DNA from: Anas platyrhynchos
Lineage: Eukaryota > Chordata > Aves > Anseriformes > Anatidae
Length of the DNA: 64,000 nt
NCBI RefSeq assembly: GCF_047663525.1
Contig: NC_092611.1
Location: forward strand, 7,539,001 to 7,603,000
Reading direction: 5' to 3'
Shown: positions 13,301-23,300 of the stretch, piece after piece
Layout: each line of letters opens with the position of its first letter
Position numbering within the stretch: the first letter of the stretch is position 1
The notes under the pieces: model-generated
What the model saw: only the letters and a program-made list of their open reading frames with translations
What the model was told of the DNA's origin: nothing
Databases searched by the model: none
Translations under genes and position numbers: made by a program

Positions 13301-14470
13301 GAGACATCATTCTTGCTTTAATCACCAGAAACTCCCAGGAAGCTCTTTAACAACACAAACATACATCTGCCTCTTTTCCAGAGCAAGATCTGCTATCCGA
13401 AGGCATCCAAAGGGAGAAGGATGTCCTGCTGCCAAGCTTGGTGGCTGTTCTGATTTTCGTGTTGCTCATCATTGTTGTGCTTTTTATGAGGAAGCTGAAA
13501 AAAGCTCATGGAGTGTGGAAGAGAGGTGAGTGATGGCACTGTTTGAGTTACTGCTAACACTGCTGAAGAGTCCCTGCAGCTGATGGCCTGGGGCCAAGCT
13601 TCAGCTGCCACAAGTTGTCACATAACTAAATTGTTTTCTTAAGCATCTCTCTTGTGAATGATCAGGATAATTGCACTCTTATTTTCTAACTTCTTTTTGA
13701 AAGACTAGGATTGTTATGCTCAAGGCAGAGAGTGAGGAAAAGTCATGGAAAAAATCTCAGTGTTTAATTACATTTGTTTTCTGCACAGAAAATGATAATT
13801 CAGAGCAGACGCTGGAGAGTTATAAATCCAAATCTAATGAAGAAAGTCCAGGCCATGAGAAGAACGAACAAGGTAAAAAGTTTCAACCGATATAAATTAA
13901 TTCCTGTCAGAGCATTGGTACCAACCACTGCAGAAGCAAATCACTGTCCACCTTTTTTTTGTACAGAGATATTTCCAAATTGGGCATTCTAAACCTGAAT
14001 ATTGTAAAGCCAAGGCTTTCATCACCTGAAGTCTACCACCTCATAGCTTAGCTCTATCATAGGTTCACCTTTGATACAGAACCATAAAAAATTAAAATCA
14101 TGGCTTTTCATTTGATAGTTCAGACTGGATAATCACAATGGTTTTATCTAGTTTCTATATCCAATCTACTAAAATGCCATTAAAGATACTATGAGTGGTT
14201 TATACGGGGAATTCAACTATTGTTAAACAGTCCTGAATATGCTGGGTCGTTCATTGTTTTATAACACGATGAAATAGCACGTATTTCAGGCTGGTAAAAT
14301 CAGTAATAAATGAGTAATAAATGTGTATTTATCTTCCAGCTGTCAGTCAGAAGTCCAACGTGCAGTATGTAACAGAAGGATATGCGGAAAAAACACAGAA
14401 GAATCCAGGAGAGAAAAACATCACAATAGCTGAGAAACTGTTTACATGTGGAAGGGAAACAGATGTATAG
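1341..14470 (+). CDS. CRTAM: CRTAM: cytotoxic and regulatory T-cell molecule, Ig-superfamily receptor (13 coding exons)
   Basis: Joined coding exons: 1341-1389, 4373-4519, 7118-7270, 7498-7629, 10183-10353, 10940-11011, 11170-11235, 11457-11564, 12330-12401, 12874-12978, 13382-13525, 13789-13872, 14340-14470. They total 1434 nt and 477 residues. Order: signal peptide (1 to about 17), V-type Ig (C39-C99, with DEGVYKC at 93-99), C-type Ig (C138-C193, with ITWLL), Thr/Ser/Pro-rich stalk (about 218-370), one transmembrane helix (about 373-394), basic stop-transfer RKLKKAH, and a tail ending ETDV. Segments such as RGFTIFL, DEGVYKC, SKPRPQITWLL and PFRFEDL match mammalian CRTAM closely. In mammals the protein is on activated CD8 T and NK cells, binds CADM1/NECL2, and uses its C-terminal PDZ ligand to recruit Scribble for late T-cell polarity. 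The protein is longer than human (393) because of the stalk. All twelve introns are phase 1. Assignment is supported by gene order next to JHY. Confidence 0.95.
1390..4372 (+). other. CRTAM: CRTAM intron 1
   Basis: Phase-1 intron of about 3 kb running from GTAAGC to TTCCCCCCCTCTCGTCTGGCAG. It has no coding signal or RNA gene that I can support. T-cell enhancers often sit in such first introns, but nothing here identifies one. Confidence 0.7.
4373..4519 (+). CDS. CRTAM: CRTAM coding exon 2: first half of V-type Ig domain
   Basis: Residues 18-65 plus the first base of G66. It holds the B-strand cysteine C39 (NLSC), the core tryptophan W51 (RQWL) and the CRTAM-typical GFTIFL. NSS at 45-47 is a possible N-glycosylation site. 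The V domain is split by an intron into exons 2 and 3. Confidence 0.93.
4520..7117 (+). other. CRTAM: CRTAM intron 2
   Basis: Phase-1 intron of 2.6 kb with no coding signal. It contains an A17 run near 6534 and a worn SINE-like segment at about 6728-6815, listed separately. Confidence 0.7.
6728..6815 (-). repeat. MIR/CORE-SINE-like remnant
   Basis: The order GATGGAGGGGAAACTGAGGC, then a tract like 'agaggttaagtgacttgc' and 'aaggtcacacagc' in degraded form, follows the reverse orientation of MIR-family SINEs. It is called from the remembered consensus pattern only. Confidence 0.45.
7118..7270 (+). CDS. CRTAM: CRTAM coding exon 3: second half of V-type Ig domain
   Basis: Residues 67-116, with the F-strand motif D93-E-G-V-Y-K-C99 that pairs with C39, and an NVT sequon at 88-90. 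The acceptor is TTTTCTTTACAG and the donor GTTGG/GTAAGT. The exon ends at the VEVL strand that closes the domain. Confidence 0.95.
7498..7629 (+). CDS. CRTAM: CRTAM coding exon 4: first half of C-type Ig domain
   Basis: Residues 118-160. It begins APSKPVLEAS, close to the human inter-domain linker and A strand. C138 (TLSC) is the B-strand cysteine, and ITWLLDNG holds the C-strand tryptophan. The donor CCAG/GTAAGC is strong. Confidence 0.95.
7630..10182 (+). other. CRTAM: CRTAM intron 4
   Basis: Phase-1 intron of 2.55 kb. It holds a T19 run at 8384-8402 and a MIR-like fragment near 9540-9600 (CCCAGCTGTAAAATGGG). I see no exon in it. Confidence 0.65.
10183..10353 (+). CDS. CRTAM: CRTAM coding exon 5: second half of C-type Ig domain
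   Basis: Residues 162-217. TTTSTLTVLAYGPNSTASC gives the E/F strands and C193, the partner of C138; NST at 188-190 is a sequon. The exon ends with PFRFEDLPGT, matching the human PFRFEDL boundary between Ig domain and stalk. Confidence 0.95.
10940..11011 (+). CDS. CRTAM: CRTAM coding exon 6: stalk
   Basis: A 72-nt phase 1-1 exon (residues 219-241) with acceptor TTTTTTCAG and donor ACAG/GTATTG. The peptide is Thr/Pro/His-rich with no fold motif. It is called from splice sites, kept frame and position between recognised exons. Confidence 0.75.
11170..11235 (+). CDS. CRTAM: CRTAM coding exon 7: stalk
   Basis: A 66-nt phase 1-1 exon (residues 243-263), Thr/Ser/Asp-rich, with an NST sequon. The acceptor has a run of T then CCCCCCAG; the donor is AATG/GTATGA, which is only moderate. 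It could be a cassette exon. Confidence 0.7.
11457..11564 (+). CDS. CRTAM: CRTAM coding exon 8: stalk
   Basis: A 108-nt phase 1-1 exon (residues 265-299), rich in Ser, Thr, Pro and Gln, which is typical of an O-glycosylated mucin-like stalk. Acceptor TTTTCCTCTAG and donor TACTT/GTAAGT are good. Confidence 0.75.
12330..12401 (+). CDS. CRTAM: CRTAM coding exon 9: stalk
   Basis: A 72-nt phase 1-1 exon (residues 301-323) containing AAAGEEEL. The join with exon 8 makes a lone Trp300 in an otherwise aromatic-poor stalk. Acceptor CTTCTGCAG, donor AACG/GTACGT. Skipping it would also keep frame. Confidence 0.68.
12874..12978 (+). CDS. CRTAM: CRTAM coding exon 10: membrane-proximal stalk
   Basis: A 105-nt phase 1-1 exon (residues 325-358) with NGT and NVT sequons and many acidic and Ser/Thr residues. 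It has a strong acceptor (TTTTCTTTCTCCAG) and donor (TTCG/GTAAGC). Confidence 0.78.
13382..13525 (+). CDS. CRTAM: CRTAM coding exon 11: transmembrane segment
   Basis: Residues 360-406. A 22-residue hydrophobic helix (about 373-394, VLLPSLVAVLIF through VVLF) is followed by MRKLKKAHGVWKR. This matches the human transmembrane exon, which ends in a similar basic KAH..WK stretch. Confidence 0.93.
13789..13872 (+). CDS. CRTAM: CRTAM coding exon 12: cytoplasmic tail
   Basis: Residues 408-434, including TLESYKSKSNEE, which aligns with human TLESYRSRSNNEE. The acceptor is TTTTCTGCACAG and the donor CAAG/GTAAAA. Confidence 0.93.
14340..14470 (+). CDS. CRTAM: CRTAM coding exon 13: tail end and stop
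   Basis: Residues 436-477, then TAG at 14468-14470. The tail is Lys/Glu-rich and its last four residues, ETDV, form a class I PDZ ligand (S/T-x-hydrophobic). Human CRTAM ends with a comparable class I ligand, which binds Scribble. Confidence 0.92.
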
Positions 14471-15245
14471 CAATGTGGTCCTTCTGGCAAACACACAGAA
14501 ACACCACTGTTTTTTTTTTAATATTTATCTTAGAGCATTCACAAATCAGTATGATGTCAGGGAGCAGGAGTACAAGCGACTATCCTCAATCCCAGAGCCA
14601 GTCTGGACTCTTTTCCTCTACACAGTAGGACAGGTAGATGGGACTGGCACTCCTATCAATCTATGAGCAATGAACACTCTGATTTAGCTGTAGTTCTCAG
14701 AGGATTTAATTGACCACTGCCAGAATTATGGGTCATCAATCCACCCTAATCCACCCTAATTGCTATTAGGGTCCTTGCAAGGGAGTACGCAGTTAGTCCC
14801 AGGGACCACAGGATATGGAGATATTCCTGCAACACTTCTGCCACTCTGCAAGCACAGGGCTGAAGAGGAAACCCTGGGAGATGCAAACCAACTGGGACTT
14901 CTATGAACTCAGTCTGACAGCCAGACCTGGCCATCCAGTGCTATCAAACCAAGCAGGAAAGCATCCTGATGTCTAAGGTATTAAGCTAAACAGTTGTCCC
15001 CCTTGGAAGTCTTCAAATGAGGGGTTGGCAAAGGTGAAGAGGAAGGACAGTGTTTCACCTGGGACACCCCAAAAGCAAGGAGGATGACACTTGCCTGTGA
15101 GGGAGCAAGCAGAGAGCATCGCCATGATGTTTCATCTGCAGAGCCCTGCGATGCCACCACCAGGAATCTTTTCTTTTGCAGGAGCCTCGTACTGGGGTTC
15201 TGTACCGTAAGATCAACTTTCTGAAATAAAGGAAATTTGCATTCC
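14471..15245 (+). other. CRTAM: CRTAM 3' UTR with polyadenylation signal
   Basis: AATAAA at 15225-15230 lies 755 nt after the stop codon and is the first good signal, so cleavage is expected around 15245. An exact 10-bp tandem duplication (CCACCCTAAT twice) lies at 14741-14760. Confidence 0.7.
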
Positions 15246-15940
15246 TCTATAGCAGAAAGCTGTATTTATTTTTCTTGGAAGAGATGATTATTTCTCATCA
15301 CAAGTGAGAAAAACGCTGAAAACTCTTTCTGAATACTGGATTAAATAAATGCTCTTGAAACGATTGCTAGAACTAATTTCATTTTTATGTGGAAAGTGTC
15401 CCCATTTTTGACAGGGGGGTAACACAGCTATCACCACAACACTGCCAGTCCACGGCCTGTTGCAACAGTGGTTTAACCATCCAATTTGAATCCCTTTCCA
15501 TTCAGCCAAGCCACAAGGAAATATAAAACACCCCAACTGTTTGTAAACTCAGCTTGTAGGGTTTGTGTGGTGATGGCAGGTGTTCACAGACAAACAGACC
15601 CGGTAACCCCAAATGTTTCCTATAAAACCGAGGGCCCTGGCAGCTGCCCAGCCCCACAGCACTCTCCAGCCCAGACCTGGTAGCCACCTGCAGATCCTGC
15701 AGGGGGTTAAGAAGCGGCTTTAAGTGTGCACAACCCCTTTAAATGTATTAAACGGATGGAAAATTGTACCTAAAATCTATATAATCCATACATAGGGGCC
15801 CCTAAAAACGTGTGTGTCATCTGGGGAAGCCTAAACCCACCTTCGGCTGCGTATTTGCTTTTACCTGTCCTTGCTGGGCACTGTACCAGCCCTCTGAGGC
15901 TTCCATGCCTGTCATCTGCCCTGAATTTGGGCTCAAATCC
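15246..15940. other. CRTAM-JHY intergenic spacer
   Basis: No gene is seen. The spacer is short and ordinary in composition until it runs into the CpG-rich JHY promoter. Open frames on both strands near 15500-16060 are compositional. Confidence 0.6.
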
Positions 15941-16640
15941 TGCCACTTTGGTGCTGTGCGGGTGTCGGGGAGGAGGGCCGAGCAGCACCGCCCGCCGCCC
16001 ACGACGGCGTTTTGAACGCTCCCGCCTCCAAGAGCGGCTCGTGAAGCACCGGGAGAGCTCAAACCCTGTGCAAACCACCCGGCCTGCAGCCTGCAGGGCC
16101 GCCAGGGACACCGCGGCCGGGCTGGGGGAGCGGCGGCACCCCCGGGGCTCTGCCCCGCTGCCGGTACCGGAGCCCCGGTAGCTGAGGGCCTTTCCCCTCA
16201 CCTTACCGGTCCAGCGCGTCCCCCCCTCTCCGGCCTGACACTTGGTACGTGCGGCGCCGCGTCCCCCTGTGTAACCATGGCGACGGCGCGGCCCAACCCA
16301 CTACGGCGGGGGGAGACCGGAGGGGTCCCCGCTGTCGGGCCCGGGGCTGGTGCGCCCAGGGGGCAGCCCGCAAGGCCTCGCCTCAGGCGGCGGCGGGGCC
16401 GCAGCCGGTTGCAGGCAAATTTCTCGCTCACCTGCGAGCTGTTCTGGGCTAAACGGTGGCTTTTCCCGTCACGGTGCCCTGTACGAATCCAGGGGTGCAA
16501 GGGACTTGTGAAAATGTAAAGGCAGCCAGATGAAATCACCTAATTCCGGACGGCTCGCTGGCTTTGCACCGCGTTCCCCGTCAGGCGCACGCTCCCTCCC
16601 ACAGCCTGCTCGGTGAGGTGAGGAGAAAGGGGGTAAATAA
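15940..16640 (+). promoter_or_regulatory. JHY: CpG-island promoter of JHY
   Basis: GC-rich and CpG-rich sequence lies about 0.4-1 kb ahead of the first JHY coding exon and contrasts with AT-rich flanks. It most likely holds the start site and a 5' UTR exon; a possible donor is CTCG/GTGAGG at about 16612. An X-box is listed separately. Confidence 0.7.
16271..16284 (+). promoter_or_regulatory. JHY: X-box (RFX-factor site) in the JHY promoter
   Basis: GTAACCATGGCGAC fits the RFX X-box pattern (half-sites GTAACC and GGCGAC around AT). RFX2/RFX3 and FOXJ1 drive genes for motile cilia, and mouse Jhy is needed for ependymal cilia, so the site makes biological sense. It also reads in the reverse orientation. 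Confidence 0.7.
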
Positions 16641-17003
16641 AATCTGAAGGTGACAAAGTTTCGTTACCTTGCCTTAGCTTTGTTTTCCTTTTCATCAGCT
16701 GCTTCCTACATGGTTAGCTCTGTTCCCAGTAATACACCAGTTGAAGGCAAGTTCGTTTACTAAAACATTGATTTGCAGTGTAGGGACCTTGGTTCTAATT
16801 GCTTGAAGGCAAATCCTTGTCACAGATATGAGTAAAGAATTGTCTTAGCTGTAGGAAATTAAATTCTGAGCTTCAGCCAATGATATTACGCACACCGCCT
16901 TTTAACAAATATAACCCTTATCATAGAGCAAACAACCTCTTTGAGCTTATTGTCGTGTTTTCCAAATACAGGGTCGGTGCATGCCATCGGTGGAAAGCAC
17001 AGG

Positions 17004-17389
17004 ATGAATTCTTCAGGTACGGAGTATATTTCAGTTTCTTCTCCAAGCACTTACGACATGAGTAAAAAACCTTTTCCTCAGAGAGTAATCACGCAACCAC
17101 ATTTTCATCCTGCACATTGGAAAAAGACATCTGTAAGCAAAGGGGGCTTTGTCCCTGACTCCCAAGAGTCCGATTCTGAAAGCCTTGTTCAAGAGAGGCA
17201 GTATCAGCTGGAACTCCAGCAGCGAATTCATGAAAATGAAGAGCTGGTAGGACTGTATGCTGATGAGGTGGAGAGTGACAGCTTAGAAGAAGAAGATAGC
17301 TTGGAGGAGATGAGTTTAAGAGAACAAGGAGTTAAGTATGACACAAATCAATATACAAATGGAACACGAGAGAAAGAGAGTAATGGAAG
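17004..17389 (+). CDS. JHY: JHY coding exon 1
   Basis: The acceptor TTTCCAAATACAG puts the exon start at 16972, with 32 nt of 5' UTR before ATG 17004. The peptide has a clustered acidic part (DSQESDSESLVQE and EVESDSLEEEDSLEEMS) with many casein-kinase-2-like sites. It ends in phase 2 at GGAAG/GTAAGG. Confidence 0.88.
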
Positions 17390-20300
17390 GTAAGGCATAA
17401 TCTTTTCATAGAAGAGTATAATAGTTCTAACACTTTAAAGCCTTACATCCCTCAGAATATATATTACATCTTCAAGACCAACTTGGATTGCCAAAGTGAT
17501 GTTAAGAACACCTAAGCACTGAGCTACATGCAAAACTACTGTTTCATCTTGCACTCATTCATAATTATTATACCCATTTTTCCAGCGTAGCCTCAGCTGT
17601 TTATCATGGCTAAAACACCAGTGCAGGAGGTTAAGATGGGACAGAAAGATCACTCACAGACCCTCCCCATATACTGGCTCTGGATACTACATACAGTTGC
17701 AAATGCTACACGCCTATTTATTTGCCTCTGTAACAGACAGGAAAGAAGGTAGGATGTGGTGAACTGATCTGTGCAGCAGCTCTGAGATGATGGACTAGAG
17801 GATTTCTGTAGCTGGGATCAGGGAGACACCAAGGACAAGCACTGACCGTTTTCATTCCTTGCAAAAAGACCTGCGCTGAGCAAACTAGGCCACTGCCTGT
17901 AAGGAACCTACAGGCAAAAACTGATGGGTTTAAAAAGCACAGTTTTGTCCTTAAAACTGCATAAATCTAAAATAAAAATTAAGCAGAGGTTACCATCATC
18001 TTTAAACATTCTTTAGAAAGCATTAACTTGGCACATAAATAAAATTTAATTTGCTGTCATATGCATAAAAGGTTTAACACGGTATAAATTGGGAATAATT
18101 CTCAAATTTAAAGGGATTAAATTAAACCTGAAGTAATAATAATGTGCAGTTTCAATTTAATTGTCTACTTAAAATAAAATGGCAAACAAATGAAGGCTAA
18201 ATGATTAATAGCATGCTTTTATTCACCTCCTCAACAGGGAAAATGGCCAGTTATTGAACATTTTATTGTGAGTGCAAATGATGTTAATTGTACTAGAAAC
18301 ATGCTCTAATTTTTAGTAATTTTTTTGACTGAATACTATGCTGAATGCGAGGCTCTTCATTAAATGGAAATTTGATTTTATTTTGTTTGAACTTAGCCTA
18401 GTAAGTACTCAAACACAGTCCATTAACCGGAGCAAATATCACAGCATATGCATATGAAACCCCCTCTCTACATCCATTACTAACCTCGGAATTTGAAGAG
18501 GAAACGCTGCATCTGTTGTCTGCGTACAACACTTTTGTTGATGAGTACAGAGTCCATCTAACCTTTATATCAAGTTGGGGGGAGGAATAAAAGGTGCACT
18601 TTTTGTCTGCAGATGATTAGAGATGAAGGAGCTCTTCACACTCATTTTGTTCCCTCGCGGTGACCTGGCCTGCATAATACAATTGAGCTGCTGTGCACTT
18701 ATTTCAGCACAATAGAACTCTCTAGCATTATACTCTGTTATTTGAATCATTACAATTATATCACATATTTCTGTACTCATTTTGAAATATGGTCACCTAT
18801 TTCTGTTTACCTGCGGTGTATGACGACTACGAATAATAATGTTTTCACTGGTGTAAATCATCTAATCCCTAGTATTCAGGGTACCATGGCACCAATGCTG
18901 AACAGAAATGAAAAGCACTGCGAGAGAAACAGACTATTTTATGACTTAGGAGCCACTTGAAATATAGGCATATACTTAACTAGTTTAGAAAAGATGAATA
19001 AATGATTTATGGAAACATTAATATGATTAACTATGCCACAGTTTAGAGAAATACAGCAAGATCAGTACATTTCTTTTGATTGGGGCTGCAGGGTCAGCTG
19101 TTTTCGGTACCTGTAAATGTCCCTTTGAAAGGCTCGCTCTTTACCAGTGTTGAAGAAACCAGGACTATTCTGCAGGTCCAGTTAAGAAAAAACTGTTAAA
19201 AGCTTTTTTCCACACTTGTATTCCTGCCACTGCCCACCCATCTCCCGGGAGCCAATTTGTGTGTATTTGGCTCAGGCAGTTGGTTTTCCTCCTGTTGGAT
19301 CAGAATATAAATCGTAAACAGAATCAATTGTGTCATTTGTAAGGCAGACCATCTTTGTTGGCATTGTGACAAATATCTTCTAATACCTGAAAAATCTTTT
19401 AATTTTCTACTACTTGTACGTATTTTCTGCTACTTGTACTTATAAGTATTCTACCGTATTCCACTGTGATCTGAACATCAGGCCAATTTATCATTCACTG
19501 ATAATAAAAATTAAAAATGAAAAGGAGGTTCTTGCCTAAATTTTTTACTCAAACCATGTTTGATAAAACTGTTCTGCTCCTGATCCAACAAATGGTCATA
19601 ATGTATGCACTGAACTATTTCAATTGACCATGTTTGCAGAACATTTGTAGGCTCAAATTGCACACTGAAAAATGTAAGAGTTATAGTTTATACATAAATC
19701 ATTCTATGTTTGTTTGTGTTGTTGTTTTTTTAAATAGGGAACAGCAGCCTGTAGACAAATATTTCAACCTAAGGTATAATCCTAACTGGAAAAACACAAA
19801 AGAGGTAGCAGAATTTCCCGAGACAGCAAAACCACATCACGTTGCTGGAGAAGGCAGTGTGGACTTTTCACAGGATTCATTTTACCTCCATTCCAGTGGC
19901 TCCCCAGAAGAAAAGAATCAACTGGAGGCAAAGTTGCAAGATTCATTCTCTGAGTTTGGTACAGAATTACTCAGCTTTCATGAACCAGATGCCTTCATCA
20001 GCAGTGAGCCTTTTAGGTTACATACCAGAGGGAAGGAATCTGCAGATGGCTGTTATTTCAAACATAGTCCCAGTGCGCACAGCAGTGCTTTTTCTCTTCA
20101 GATTCAAGAAAATCAACCCCAAAGAGCAAAAAAAGACTTCGTGGAGAAAAATAAACGGACTTTGGGATTACGTACAGACAAGAAAACTTCGTATCTTCAG
20201 TTACACAGCAAAAAGCAAGGAGAAGTTCTTCAAGAGCAGGTGGGTGACTTCTACAAGTTTTCTAGTTGGTGTAGACTAAGGACTGAATAAACTGGGGTCT

Positions 20301-23300
20301 AATGTTAAAATAGAATAGCTACATGATATTACAAGTTTGTGTGGGACCATCATGCAACCGATAACATAAGATTTCTGATGAGAATCTGGTTCACCTGTTT
20401 ATGCTCCATATTATAACCACAATTACCTATTGCAGTAGGAAACCTTGATGTTTGGCTTAAAAAGTTACATCAGTGTTTTTCCACCCTCGCTGACCCTAAC
20501 AAAACCGTGTATGTGAAGTTACATTTGAGCTTGAGAAATGCTGTGGTCACACTGCTTTCAAGGGCCGTGCTTAATGCTGTCTTTTAGGGTCACACGTCTG
20601 GGAATATCCAGGAAAGAGGTGTTAAGTTTTGGGTGGTCAGCCAGCCCTTTCCCCCTTCATGCTTCCTCAGCCAGACCAAACCTTGTATTTGAACTCAGCC
20701 AGCAAATGCTGGGAATGTGCAGCACAGGGATTTGGAGTGCCTGGCCTGATGATTGACTGTGAAATGTCAGACAACCTGCATTAAGGACTAAGTGGAAATG
20801 TAATGACAGCTCCTAATGAACCATTATACAAGAGTTTGTTGCTTTTCCTTGCTGCACATTATGCATAACAGCGAGGTGGATGTCACTGAATCACTCCACA
20901 AGTTATAGCACAAATAATTCTTATCTTGCAAAACTACAGAGACTTTCTGTTTCGAGTGCCACATTTTCCAAGGCTAATGAACAGTTGACACAACACTAGA
21001 GGGCATCTGCTGACTACATTACAATGAGTGCAACGGCGGGCAAGCTCTTTTCTATCAGAGCTATTAAAAGCAGTTGTTTTTTTCGGTTATAATTTAGTTG
21101 ATGGTAAAAATAATTAGTTTAGATGGCTACTAATTAAAGCCGTGTTGATATGATTATGTTTACTCTTTGAGAGTTCTCAAAGTGTTTCATATTTAAGTAT
21201 CGGAGCCAGGGATCGGGAATTCATTGTGTAGCCTAAAAGATATTTGAAAGATTATTGAAAGAGATGTAAAATAAAAACAAACAAACAACAACAACAAAAG
21301 CACTGTTAAAATCAGGGCTATATTCTGAGATCACCTTGCTGAGGGAGCCTGGGGGATAGCAGAGCTGTACCACAGCAGGAGCCAGGCAGCACGTGTGAAA
21401 AAGGTGTGCTTCTTTCCTCAACAAGCTGATGAAGCAGCAGCAGCATTTTTGGTCAGCTAGCTCTGGATTTGCCAGGAACAGACATAGGAAGAATTCCTTA
21501 CCTCTCCTTGTCTTAATGAAGACATCCATCCCTCCACTTGTTGACCAAAACTGACCCTTGACCATGATCTTCCAAAAAAATGTAAGAGACACCAGAGACA
21601 CCACCATCAGCTTCACAGAAACCAAGTGTTTGAACATGCTCCAGGACTGAGAGCTAAACAACCATCCTGCAGCCCTAAAACCATCCGCTGCTGTTACCCC
21701 CTGGCACACTGAAGAATTCTTCGCATGGCTATACCCAAGTCTTCCTAAAATCCATTACTATGTTGTCCTCTGTTGAAAAGCTCTTTCAGAATGTCACTCC
21801 TCTAAACCCAGCTTCCAGTCTAGATTCATTCAATTCTGGTTTGCTCTTCTATCAACATTGTCTCATGGTTTAAAATGTTTTTTCCCCTCTGGAAGTTTTT
21901 TCCTACTTTGCCAGGTATTTCCAGCCTGTGCTCAGCCTGTATCTTGCTAGGCTTAACAAACCCCACTCCTGGAGCCATTAGGCTTAAGCTGCACTTTCCA
22001 CCCACCTGCCTGGTTTAAGGAACTTCCATTTTTGTGTTGAGTACAGGTGATAAAACAAACCCAGCACTGCCTGTGAAGCACCTTGAGTAACAGCATCAGT
22101 ACTTCTGTCTTCTACTGCAAATACCTTGGCTGATGTGACGACAGAAGTATTGGCTTCAGCAGCACCCATAACCCTCACCCTTCTTGTGGCCGTCCCGCAA
22201 ATCCCTCGGTTTGCTGGTGCTGGTGCAAAGGAAAGGAAGAGAGGAGAGGTTAAGGCTGGCGCTGCCCCAAAACTGGTGCACATGGAGTCAGTGCCAGGGT
22301 GAACGTCTGACAGCATCAGGGAGATTGAGAGGGGAAACCTGGAGAGAGATGAGGAAAAATACTATCTGTGCTGCGGGTGTGAATTAAGAGGGATTTTTAT
22401 AAAGGGCAACATCACTCATACCTACTTTACAGCAGCAACGCCACTGGGTTATTCTCCATTTCACTTGAAGTGGAGGAGAAGTGAGGCCCAAAGCCTTAGG
22501 ATCTGACAGATGGTTTCACAGGGTAGAAGACAAACTGCCGAGGGTCTCACTCACAGTGCTCCAGTGAAACAAACACAGGGGTCCATCAGGGCTTCAGGGC
22601 AGGAAGCCCATTAAAAAAAATTAAAAAACATCTTCAGACAATTTGCAGTACAGAGAAGAAAATCCAAACATCTCAAGACTCAAGATGCTCAATTCGACAG
22701 TCAAGTCTTCTCACTTAGGCCAGTCACCTCATGTGAAAAACAATCAAAAGTACAAAACCAGCAAATATGCAGGGATACAAACAAGCCACACCTATTCTTC
22801 TGCAGCAATTAAACATGTTCTGAAACTGTTTTTTTTTCCCTAAACAGGATTATTATGAGCTTTGCAGGATGTTAAAGCTGTTTTTTAGCAGTACAGTCAC
22901 TGTTAGGTGTCAGGTACTGTCGTAATGAAATGGTTGTGGGCACTGAAATAAATGCATTGCACACGAGTTTATTCAACTGGCATGATATTAGGTAAAATAT
23001 TTGCAGCCTTGTCCTTGAAAGATTTTCAGATGTTACCTCTGTGCATACAGACAGCAGCCTGCATGTACCAAAATATACCATAAATGCATGTCGATCTGTA
23101 TATTTACTAATTTATATAGCATTTTATAAAGCATCAAGTTCTTGGCAGTGTTGCCTGATTCTTTAAGAACCCGATGATGAGTTTCTTTGAGAGAGAGAGA
23201 GAGAGAAAGAGAGAGAAGTAGCAGCCAAATCTAGCTCAGCTGTACTCAATCTGAGTTGCTTTCCTACCTACAAGCCCCTTACTTCAAAGCAAGGAACATA

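Noticed and set aside
15770..16539. Open frames over the JHY CpG island
   Set aside because: Arg/Pro/Gly-rich products open on both strands; the region is better explained as promoter and 5' UTR.
19842..20279. 145-codon frame inside JHY exon 2
   Set aside because: It is an alternative frame of an exon whose main frame carries the conserved JHY motif and matches the splice phases.
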